Shown here one piece after another: positions 11,561 through 22,164 of a stretch of 64,000 bases of DNA. Positions within the stretch are counted from its first letter, which is position 1. Every line of letters starts with the position of its first letter. Under the pieces are notes generated by a model. It saw nothing but the letters and a program-made list of their open reading frames with translations. It was not told the DNA's origin and made no database searches. Source of the DNA: Stereum hirsutum FP-91666 SS1 (lineage: Eukaryota > Basidiomycota > Agaricomycetes > Russulales > Stereaceae); the NCBI RefSeq assembly GCF_000264905.1, contig NW_006763134.1:1941626-2005625 (forward strand). The letters run 5' to 3'. Made by a program: the position numbers and the translations under genes.

Positions 11561-12054
11561 GAGGACTGCATTTTTTTTCTTTCTCCGAGCCTTATTCTGA
11601 GTCCGATGGTCGAGTTGGAGTTGGTTTTTGTGTATACTTGTCTGAAGATGATGAGTTCCTGTCTTTGCGTTCTTTGTTTGCTCTGTCTTGTCTATCGTAT
11701 TACTTTATCGCCTTGTTCTTGTAAAACCAATCAGATCGTCTGGTGTGCATATGAACTGGAAGAGAACGCCATCTTATTTACAACGTCGACCTCGCCTTCG
11801 TCAGGCACGTACAGACTTCGACGTCCTCGTCTACATAAATGATGGTCCACAGCTTCGTCCTCGTTGAAACGGCCGACGAGCCAAATGCGATTCCGTTTAG
11901 ATGGTTTCGTAACGTAGGAACAAACGCGAGCTAGAACGCATGACGGACTCAGCACTGAAGATTTAGATACAAACCAAACTGACAGTATAGATACAGATGC
12001 CTTCTCCGAAATAATGATACATGATGAGGGTATTATACGATTGAGAGTGTGAAT
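11561..12054. other. Convergent 3' intergenic region
   Basis: 494 bp separate the SWI3/RSC8 stop from the separase stop on the other strand. It starts T-rich after the SWI3 stop. No gene, repeat or RNA structure was seen. Confidence 0.6.
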
Positions 12055-15000
12055 CTACAGGTAAAATGGTATGCCATACACGACAGGCGCAGCACCGGTC
12101 AGATACTTCAACTTGCACGCTTCCCTAGCCTCAGACACGGCCGCGACGACGGACGTCTCACTAGCCGACGAAGACTTCCCAGACGAGTGCTTCTTGACGT
12201 CTCGCGCGGTGAGATGGAGTTTATCGAAAACTGACTGCGCGAACTTGTCGATATCCCGGTCTGTCACGTCCCATAGATTGGCGACAAGCGTCGGGCTGTG
12301 TTACGATGATTTGTCGTCAGATATCTCAGAGCATCGAATGAGAGAGATGAGACTTACCATCCAGCCAGAATGTAGTGATATGGGGTGCCTGTGCGGTCGA
12401 ACTCACCCAGTTCCTTGAGGTCCCCAGAGGAACAGCCCCAGAGCATGGTCGCAGCACATCGAGGAAGGTGACGGATCTTTTGGGAACGGACATATTGTTC
12501 GCCACCGCCATGACCGAAGTAACTACAGAAACGGACATGTTAGCCGAACAAATCTGATGGAGTAGATAAAGGCAAGGGACGGACATGAAGAGATCATTTT
12601 GAGACATTGCGTTTAGGACCTGTTGTTCGCTAGGCGCCTTCCCAACAACTCCTTGCCAACCAACACTGTGCATCTCCTTGAGCCAGGGGCTGAACCGGCC
12701 TTGGGTGGCGGCGAGATCGCCGCTGGGATTCAACACGTAGTATGTGCTTCGAGGATTGATTTTCGCACGGTCAATGGGGGAATGGCCAGCACCAGACGAT
12801 GCATCCTTCCGGCGCCACTCCTCGTAGTCCAGTCGGTCAATTAGGAAATCGATACTTGGTATCCTGCTGACACTCTGCCCGCGAAGGATCGGTAGAGATT
12901 CCCAAGGCAAACCCAACACGTTCTTGTCAAGGACCAAAAACAAATGGCTATCCTCTTGGGGCACGACTCGGCCTCGAGTCCTGCTCGTGTGTTCTTCCAA
13001 AAGGGTACGGAGATCCACAACGACATGATCCACGTCGACTTCAGCGATAGCCACCGAGACGCCGTGAAATTGGTATAGGTCCAGTATGAAGTAGAGGAAG
13101 TCTTCCAACTCTTCGTCGCGACATTTTGGCGACAAGTAGGAAAAGCATTCGACGATGGATTCGTCGAGCCGCACGCGGGACTTCTGCTTCTTATTGGTCT
13201 TGCTGTGGGAGACGAGACTCCGCTGGAAGAGGCCTTCAAGGCGGCCTCGGAGATCTTCCAGGGCGTCCGCAGGAATATCATGTGGTCGGCTTAGAATGGT
13301 CTGGATGTAAGTGAAAAATCATCAGTCTCCAAGAGCACACAACGAAACAGATTGCGCATTGAATAGACCTTAAATACTCCAAGCCAACAGAACTCAATAT
13401 TTTCGAGCAATTCCTTCAACCGTCGGTCCAATTCTGTCCGGTCGGCCCACCAAGCTGCCCTCGCATCCTTATCATCAGCCTTGACGTTGATTGCCTCTTT
13501 CGCGCTCACATCACTGAGCCTGATGATCTCTTTCAGTCCAGCGACAGCGTCATTGAAGGTGAGATGTTCCTCGTCCTCCATGGCGTTCCTTCCCTTGAGC
13601 GGCAGGCAGAAGGTTAATGGATCTCGGCCAGCCCGCTGACGAGTGATGAATATCGTGTTCTTGTCCTCGGTAATATAAATGTGAGCGACAGTCCAGTGTT
13701 CTGGCAGGCGGTCGGTCTTGGAACGAAGGAGACTCTCTGCGTCGAGAGTCTGCGCGAGATATCGAGCTTGGACAGACTCCCAATATTTCTTCAAACTAGC
13801 CGCGTCCACGTCGGTGTCATCTTCACCATCGGAGTCGAATTGAAGAACGCGCTTGACCGAGGGTTTTGAGGGAGCGATAGGTGACCCGTTGTTGGTGATA
13901 CGAGGCCATTGAAGATCATCCAGGGATGCATAATCAGGGAACTTATTTCGTATGACCTCCAGCATCTCGCGTCGAAGAGTAACGCTTGCACTTGCATCTG
14001 TCGTACGTATCAGCAAAATTCGAATAGAACAACATTCTCGAGCGCTTACCCAGAAGATTGGCTACCATGACCGCACCTTCGGCGCCTGACTTGCCCAGGG
14101 AAGTTTGATAAAGTTGGATGAGCGCCAAGGACCCGGCGGCGTCGCGAACCTGAACCACTCGTCCACGTCGTGCGATTGCGGACAGATTCGACCAAAAGAG
14201 CTTCTCCGCATTGGCCAGGATGCCGAGAATCTCTTGGACGGAGGCAGATGCAGCGTATGACTTATTGCCGGACATGCCCATGGGAAGAGCGATAGCTATG
14301 ACATAACGTCAGAGTAGTCCATAGCGGAGGGCGCAGCGAAAGAGACGTACTAGACTCCGCGAGGCTGCTGAGAAAGATGTCGTCTTGGAAGCGGTCATGG
14401 ACGTCATAAAGAGCGAGCTTCGCAAGCAGCGCCGTTTCCTCCGCCTTGAGGTTGCTCGTCAGTTCCGTGCTATCCGGTGTTGACTGACAGAAAGTGGGAC
14501 GTACCTTTGTTTCTGGGGTGGAGGGTAAGTCTAAGAAGCGGTTGAGTAGTTCTTGATACTCCTCCCCAACATCGTTACGCAAGAGCCAGACTAAAATGAG
14601 CAATTATGTGAGAAATCCGGTGCTCGTGACCAAATCGAAGGGACGAACTGTGTTGCCGAAGCACTGCAGACTGCAGACTAGGAACAAGTGGTCCAGCTGC
14701 CCCTTGTAGTGTTATACTGGAGCGCCTGGGGGGTCTCAGAATTAATATCGTTGTTATGAAGGAATTATTGAAGAGAAACAACATACCTGACACCTTGCCC
14801 GTCCATCGCTGAGAACATCTTGTCGAGCTCTTCCAAGATGTCTGCTGCCTCGGAGTACAGAGCCTCCGCGTCTCTGTCCTGTTCGTTCAACTGACTATAA
14901 TCACCCTTCAACCTTCGAATATCAGCTGCCTCTGGACCTGGCATATCCATCAACAACTCCGCAGCCTGCACCAGCATCTCGTGTCCCTCCTCAAGCTGTC

Positions 15001-18000
15001 CAAGGTGCAGCTTCAGCTCTCCCTTCTTCGCCAATGCGCGGCTCACCATCGCCGGACAGTTCAGCGATTTAGCAAGATCGTGCATCTGCTCAATGAAGTA
15101 TTCCGCAGCGCGAGGTGAACCTTGGGAAAAGTAAGCTTGAGCGAGAGAGTGTAAGGTGGATAGAAGGCCCTCGGCGATGCGCCATTCGAGGCCGTCCATA
15201 TTGGGTCTCGGACGCATGGAATCATATTTGGCAGCTGCGTCATTACCGGCAGAGGGCAAAGCGTTCTTCACTTCGGTCATGTTGAATGGGTTATCCGCTT
15301 CGGGATCTGTCTTGCGTGGCTCTGGTGGCGGATCCAATCGTGCGAGAGCACTCGTGGCACGATTCCAAAGGCGTAGTGCTTGAAGGAGTCCAACAACAGA
15401 GGTGGTGGGATCGTCCTGAAAGAAATGCCCTCAGTGACTGTATATCAGGAGGAGTTCGAATGTGAGGCTCACTCGGGAAAGCTGAATTCCAGAAAATGCG
15501 CTAGCAGCAAGAGCAGCGCGCTCCAATTTCTGCGTCCGTATCCTTATACGCTCAATAGTAGACATGTTCTTCTTCTCTTCCACGTCTACCGAATCGCAGA
15601 GCGCCAAAGCCTCGCAATACATGCTGGAACTGAGGAAATGAAAATCGAAAACAGGTTAGACAGGTTTTTATTCTGAACCAAGAAATAACATGCCTCTGTC
15701 GAACGTTTCCGGTCAGAGCGAGGGACTCAGTGTATCGCAGAAAGAACAAAATTCGGAGCTGATCGCCTGCAGTTGGCTGTTTGACGAGACCGACTGCGTG
15801 ATTGTATAGCCCTCCTGCCTTCTCAGTCCTGCCCAGCTTGACATACTCATGGGCGAGGTCGATGCAGGCCTTGATGTAGTCTGAAACGCATCCGTTTAGC
15901 TTCGAGTTTAGCCGGTAGTTGTTCGAAGATCGCAAGACTCACGGTCTTCAGCAGTGCTCCCATATCGCCGACACAGACGTCTGAGAACTTGCAGCAACTG
16001 AACCTTTGCAAGAATGTAACCGAGTAGCCCCACCAACTGGGTAGTCATTTCTGCAGAGCGAAAGCGGAAAAGCTCAGCAACGCGCAATAACACACCCTAC
16101 AGACGAGTCACTCACGGATCAAGTTGACCACCTTCTGAAAGTCGTCGAAATTGTCTTCGACCTTGTTGATGACCTCAGCCGGCGTGGGTGGTGCGGCGTT
16201 CTGATCTATCTTAAATGTGAGACTCTTCGCTATCTATCGAGATAGAAACGATATATACCTTTAACCCCTTTAGCTGGAGCCTTCTTCATCATTCTTTGCA
16301 CTCTTGCCTTTGCCGATGCAACGGGTGCCTTCACCGCACCTCTCAGGCCTCCTCTCTTCGTGGCAGCCGCGGCTGGCTTGCCGGAAGCAGCTTTCTGAGG
16401 ACTGACCTGCGCCGAAGGCGGTGGTTGCGAGGGGATTAATGTCTTGAGGACCCGACAAGCTTCATCTACGTGGCGAATGATATATTCGCCTTGCTGTGGG
16501 TCCTGTCGACGATGTGCGTGGAGTGCGAGCCAAAGGTGGGTGGTAGCTTGGTATTGAGTGCGGAGGTGGGAGAGGTCTTTATCGAAGCCCAGGTCCTATA
16601 AGAGAAGATACATTCAATCAACAAGCGATGCAAAAGAGTCCACGGCGTTGGAAGCGTGACATACCAAGCCAGACAATAACGCCTCCACGTTCTGACCGAC
16701 CGTCTCCGGATTAAACCGTACGCCCTTCACGTTCCCGGTATAATACTCGAACTCTAAACACCTCAGCAACACACCGACTCTCCTGATAGGCCTCTTCGCC
16801 GCCTCGTACACGCTGATGCAGTCGCTCAACAACCTTGCGGTGGCCGTCTTCCCTGTATCCTTCCATCTACAACTCTCCAGGCTGTCGATCTGGCGCTCGA
16901 GAACAGCACCGAGAAGACACGCCCAGTTCTCTTGTTCTGGATTCAGCGGTGCGGCCTTCTGTTTGCCCTTGGTCGACTTCGTGGGTGCTGATGTTGGCAC
17001 TGCTGTGGGTGTGGAACTCTCCGGCTGCTGCAAGACGGAGAGCAGCGATACCTCTGCAGGATCTCGCAACAGCTCACAAGTGGCCATGTAAGTCACTCGA
17101 TCGACAATGATTCCCACCTGCTTCAAGTCCGGACATGTCTCGAAGGCAACCTTCCCACCCTTGACTCTGATGACACTCAGAACGGAGTCGTTGGCCTTGA
17201 AGGATCTGAGGCAGTCTATGAAAGCATCGTAGGCAAGCTATAATGGGTCACACGTCACAAAAACAGGGTGAGCATGGGACTGGAATGAAATTACGAAGCC
17301 GAGAATGCTGACCTTCCTATCCCCAATTTTCGAATAACAAACGCCCAGCAACTCCCACCTCTTCCCCATCCCACCCTGTAAACTCTTCCACACCCCCTCC
17401 TCTCCTTCCTTGCCCTCTTCAACATCGCCACCAACGCCTTCAAGCTGACACTTCCCCCAAAGCATCAACGCCTCTCTCCCTAGCACACAACCCTGCCTCA
17501 AAAACCTACTACCCGCCCCATACTTCTCCTTCTGATACAACATCGCCGCTAAGCTATAAAACGCACCGCTCACGCATCGCATGTAATTCGCATACACCCT
17601 CAGAGGGATGTCAGGCGGTAGAAACGGTTCGGAGTTGGGCGTATGGGTGGAGGAAGGTGTTGCCGTCGGTGTGGCGGTGGCGACATATGTGGGTGGATCG
17701 TGAGTGCCGTGAAGGACGATGCCGAGTATGCGGCAGGCCTGGGATAAAATATCGAATGAGGATATATGACTGTCGGGATTGGAAGGAGAGAGCGCAGTGC
17801 GGGCAAGCATGAAGAGCGTATCGAGTACGGAGGTAATTGTATCTTCGTTTGGACGCTATTATTCCGATATGTCAACTTTCCGAACAAGAAACCAATTTCA
17901 TAGGTACACATACCTCTTGGCAAACGCCTTCCAAGAAGTTGACGATACCCTGAAGAAGGGCAATCTCTGCCCTTGTCAATGGATCGCTTCTTGCAGGGGA

Positions 18001-20129
18001 GCCTGAACTTGACGTCGAAGAGGATTGGGATGATGCGGATGAGGACTCGAGTGCCTTGATCGTAACTCTTCGAAGTCGTTCGACGGCTCGCAAAAGCTTG
18101 GCTTCAGCTCTCGAAACATCGTCCTCTGAACTTCGACTCGAGACAGTGCTGGCCGAAGGCGTCGCGGAAGACGACGGAGTAGCCGATGTCTTCGGCGGTG
18201 ACAATGAGACAAGCTTGCTTGCACGAAGAATGGCGGAGAGTGCTTCGGACAAGCGTGATGAGAGGTCTTCGTCGTCGGTCGAGGCTATGAATCATGTCTA
18301 CGTCAGTTTCCTTTTTGAAACCAGTTCCGGTTTTGGCGTCTTACCTTTGTCGTCGCTCATGTTAGTCTCAAGCAGCATTGTTGCCTGAGATAGAGACGCG
18401 CATACTTTCGCCAACTCGAGCGCCTGGCTGGTCGATTCTCCCGCACCTCCTCGCCGCCGACTACTTGACCTTGAACGTCCATCTTCTTCGGGAGTATCTC
18501 CTTGCTCTGCCTTGGCGCTATGTGAAGCAGACTTTGATGGAGATGTTGATGACGATGGATTGACGGGGAGCGACGAATCGTTGACTGAGGCCGCCGATGA
18601 CGAGACGTCTAGTTGAACGGCGTGCATGACACCGGCCACTTTGTCGAGAGCGTTGATATCACCAGCCTAGGTCAACGACTCATGTGAGCTATGCAGCCGC
18701 AGCTGAGAGGTCGGTGGGAGTCTGTGACATACCCTCTTGCAAAATCCCATCCAATATTCACAAAATCCGACGAACCCCTTCCCACTCAAGAACTTCTCGT
18801 GGTCTTCCCGCAGTCTAGCCCTCTCATACATCTCATGAAGCACCTTTGTTGCCTGTTTCGTCGCCTCAGCCTCAGCATCCTCCTTACTAGGCTCCGGACC
18901 CTTCACCGCACGGTTCACACCCATTGTCTTCGTTCCCGCCACTTTCTTTCCTTTGACCACATTGGACTTAGTATCCGACGCTAGAGGGGTGGGGGCATCG
19001 GTATTCGGATTCGAGAGTCGAAGTGCGGGGATCGCGCGAGCGAATTGAACAACAAACTTGACCATTTGGTCCCAGAATGTCGTGGAAGCGATCGTCGACG
19101 GAGCTGTTAACAGGAGACAATGTAGTCCGTAAGTTCGAATGAGCAAGATGTGCGATGGATGGGGTTGGGTAATCGTTCGTTGGGGGATGGCGGTGGTAGA
19201 TGACGAAGATTTGGCCAAGGCAGTATAGGTCCGGGTAAGGAGGGAGTCGAGATACTTTGCAGGAAGAAACGGTAAGCATGGGGTGAGCACTGGAGATTGA
19301 ATCCATGGAACGAGGGTAGCGTTCGTTTGCGATTCAGATGTGGAAGAAAGAATCTTCGCAAATGAGGATACGAGGTCGTTCATGGCTGGAGAGGGCCGTT
19401 GAGCAAAAATGGTGTAGGAAATAGAGATAAGGCACTGTGAGAGATATGTTGTGAGAAGTGTGAGCAGAGTCGGATCCCACTGGGATTGTGGCGAGGGCAG
19501 AGGAATGGACAGGATCTGTAGATGATCCTGCAAAGCGAGCGAAGGTAAGGCGGCCGGTCTGCCGCCTTTCGTCGGTAACCGAGACCGAGGTGGGATTACT
19601 GTCCCTACAGAGGTATAGAGAGGAGGAAGGTTCTCGTGCATGTCGCTCAAAATATCTAGCGCCTCTTCATACTGCAGTGACTAGTTAACCAAAACGGCAT
19701 TCGACATCGAAGCAATGCACTCACCAATTCCAACGCGATGAATTTTCCGGAAAGACTAGATGCCGCCCTCTCCGTATTCAGGCTACCCGGACTAACACCC
19801 CGTAGGTCCCTTAATGCCGTCCGACCGTCTACTAGCAACGTCGATGGCTCCGGTCCCTTCGTCTGTGGCTCAGGTTTCGAGGCTTTCCAGCCGGATTGGA
19901 CGATGGCGCTAAGCGCTTGAGAGGTGGCATTGATTATGCGCATTGCACCTATGCGTTTCTTCTCCGTTTCTTCTGGTGAAAGATCGTCGCTGGGTGTTCC
20001 ATTGGAGATAGCCAGTTTCAACGCGAGTTTGTCTGCTAGTTCGTCGGGAGTGGAAATCTGAGTGATAGTTTTCGACCTCACAGGTTGTCTCTTAGTCGCC
20101 TGTCTTGTTGAAGAAGTCTTCGGAGGCAT
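12055..20129 (-). CDS. ESP1: Separase (sister-chromatid separation protease)
   Basis: The 19-exon model is 20129-19725, 19671-18733, 18666-18345, 18284-17914, 17855-17313, 17237-16665, 16595-16259, 16205-16116, 16050-15943, 15880-15694, 15629-15473, 15415-14787, 14725-14649, 14590-14351, 14295-14050, 13997-13369, 13300-12585, 12522-12358 and 12295-12055. It encodes 2324 aa with all phases consistent. The N-terminal 1500 residues are helical TPR/ARM-like repeats with a Lys/Ala-rich basic linker encoded near 16260-16440. The C-terminal caspase-like domain has TYYVLNPSGDL, IYFGHGGGEQY (His about 2194) and LWGCSSGDL (Cys about 2220), the catalytic dyad of separases. The enzyme cleaves the cohesin kleisin at anaphase and is held by securin. 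The intron 15693-15630 appears to be GC-AG. Everything needed for activity is present. Confidence 0.95.
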
Positions 20130-20314
20130 GACTGATTATGAGGGAGAGTGGAAGAGTAGGAAGGATGGACGTCGACGGTCAAAATGCGAGACAATTGAAT
20201 TCCAGACGCGTCTTGGTGAACCTGACTGCACGTGACCGTGGCTTGGGATCATCCGGATCATCCCGAGTGTCAACCTTCGTTGCCGGAGACCACCTCTGCT
20301 AAATTCTGTTCACC
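20130..20314. promoter_or_regulatory. Separase promoter with an ACGCGT box
   Basis: The short region upstream of the separase ATG holds ACGCGT at 20206-20211, 77 bp from the start codon, and a GCACGTGAC E-box-like element just beyond it. ACGCGT is the binding core of the fungal MBF cell-cycle factor. The role here is inferred from the sequence only. Confidence 0.45.
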
Positions 20315-20567
20315 ATGTACTGTCATCATCCTCCGCTTCCCGCGATAAATAGTTCTAAGATAAGCGGCAGTCTGTTTAGACAATACTCTTGAATATATTC
20401 AGAATTTTTCAGGCAGGCTGAGTGCAGCTTCTACGCTCCGCAAACTCTCTAATCCCGTTGCCGTCGCTATCGTCGCTACCGTTGCGGCCTTGTTGATTTT
20501 AGGGTCGGTGGTCTATTATGGCGCCCCTAAGTTGGTCAATATGTTTTCCTGTGTGCGATTGTCCTAA
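20315..20567 (+). CDS. Possible 69-aa single-helix membrane microprotein
   Basis: Candidate exons 20315-20369 and 20413-20567 are joined by a 43-bp intron (GTCTGT...TTTTTCAG). The second exon encodes a basic stretch (STLRKLSNP) followed by one clean transmembrane helix (VAVAIVATVAALLILGSVVY) and a short tail (YGAPKLVNM) before the stop. This resembles small mitochondrial or ER tail-anchored proteins. The helix is convincing. The first exon and its very short intron are not certain, and the true start may lie elsewhere. No family is recognised. It lies on the plus strand between separase and Dam1. Confidence 0.35.
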
Positions 20568-20837
20568 TCGTTGTGACGATGTTCCACGAATTTGTTTTGT
20601 CGTCAAGGTCCTCGCACGCCGGATGAGACCCCTTGAGTGTCAAGAGCTGCCTCCCCATCCACGTAGCCATGTTGCATGCCCCAAAGACGGATGTTCTACG
20701 CGAACGCCTGTTCCTTGTACGGGTTTGCACTACGTGTGCGCTCCATGAGCACGGGTATATATCCTGCCGCGGCTAAAGATACACAGGGGGTCGCAGATGA
20801 TACAGGAAGATACATCGAGGACGGGAAGGTAACGTTA

Positions 20838-21984
20838 TCAGGGAATGCCTTGCCAATGGTATAATACAGTCCCCTGGTGGGACAATGTCAGCGTGAAGGA
20901 CCTTTTGTGAGAGCCCATATAGGACAATGAGACCTACCGTGCTGTTCTCCTTTAGAACGATCTTACGGTTGACGAGCGCGATGAGACATTTGTTGACGCG
21001 AGCTTGGTTGCAATCGGGTCTGATAAGATCGAGAACTGTAAAGTTGCGAATCAATGAAAGCTATAGTGCAAGGATGAAAACTCAGATGCCTACTCTTGAC
21101 ACCACGTCCTTCGTTGTCCATGAGGTGTTCAACGATAGTATCAATATTTCGACGTAGGCCCTACGTGTGGTGTATGAGCATGCTGCTATGGAGCGTGCAA
21201 AGCAAATGAAAATATACGCACAGGATCGCTACCACGAAATTCGAGCGGCAAACACGAGACTGCCTTGTCAACCAGGATCTGCAACGCCATGGGCCCATTC
21301 GCGGTTCAGGAGCAGAACCAGTCGATTGAAATTCGTAACACTCACCGAACGTTCCTTCTTCTCTTTCGCAGTCATCTTTGGCTTGCCCTTCTTCTTCATT
21401 ATCTTTGTAGCAGACTTCGTCCCCGACTGGAGAGTAGTCTCCGCCATGGTGGTGTCTCCTATTGTCGTATCCCCGAGTGTTTCGGTCGTGGTTTTCTCAG
21501 GGCTAGGCGACTGTAGAGCTGAGAGAGCAGCTCGCGCGTCTTTCTCTGCAGCACGTGTGGTTCATGCAAGAGTAGGTGGAGAGAATCAAATGAACGTACC
21601 TGCTCTTCGTTTCGCCAACTCGAACGAAGCCTCGGTCGGGGCCTATTCATCCAGGCAGCTACGCTCAGAACTACCCTGTCTCTCTGGTAGATTGGAAGTA
21701 CGCACCTGTGGCCAGTCTACCGTCAAAGCATTCATGTTCATCACATATAACCAACTCGCAAAACTCTCATTAAACTCCTCCAACGAGGCTCCCAGCTGCT
21801 TCAGCCCTTCGACATTAGAATATAGCGCTTCTGCCTCGTCAGCTAGTTCTGCAAGTGCAGGATCAAGAAACCCCAGTCCGTAGGGCGCAGACGGATCGGC
21901 CTGGTCTGAACGAGAGAGACGGAAGAGTGAGCCTTGAGAGACGCGACGGAGGGGTGTTCGGTGTGGCGTTGGTGGTGGTGGCAT
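20838..21984 (-). CDS. DAM1: DASH/Dam1 kinetochore complex subunit Dam1
   Basis: Seven exons (21984-21706, 21642-21600, 21545-21346, 21278-21222, 21160-21094, 21035-20938, 20873-20838) give 259 aa. Residues 30-95 match the Dam1 family helix, with LAELADEAEALYSN, EEFNESFASWLYVMNMNA and VDWPQAP. A Lys-rich linker (KIMKKKGKPKMTAKEKKE) follows. The last 85 or so residues form a second compact unit ending in LYHWQGIP. Dam1 couples kinetochores to dynamic microtubule ends in the fungal DASH ring. The ATG is set at MPPPPTPHR, because the upstream in-frame extension is in the shared promoter. The ordered C-terminal module is unlike the disordered tail of yeast Dam1. Confidence 0.85.
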
Positions 21985-22164
21985 TGAGAAGAGGTTACCG
22001 TCGTGGGACTGTGGCGAGCTCACGGAACCGAACAGAGCCAAACAGAACCAAAGCATCGAACAAAAACAAATTAGACGCGTCGCGTCAAGATAAGCGCGAC
22101 GCGTTCTTTCCTGTCTCGACGCCATCACGACTGGTTCCTCAGCACAATCTCGTTTTCGTCACAG
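21985..22164. promoter_or_regulatory. 180-bp divergent promoter shared by DAM1 and an F-box gene
   Basis: The two start codons face away from each other. The centre carries ACGCGTCGCG (22075-22084), a 10-bp spacer and CGCGACGCGT (22095-22104), a perfect inverted repeat. Each arm contains an ACGCGT MluI-box. Such paired boxes suit control by the MBF/E2F-like G1-S programme. That is inference from motif identity and position 91 bp from the DAM1 ATG. Confidence 0.65.

Noticed and set aside
14483..14520. Possible 35-bp intron in separase exon 14
   Set aside because: Too short to be spliced, and it would shift the frame; the exon is open without it.
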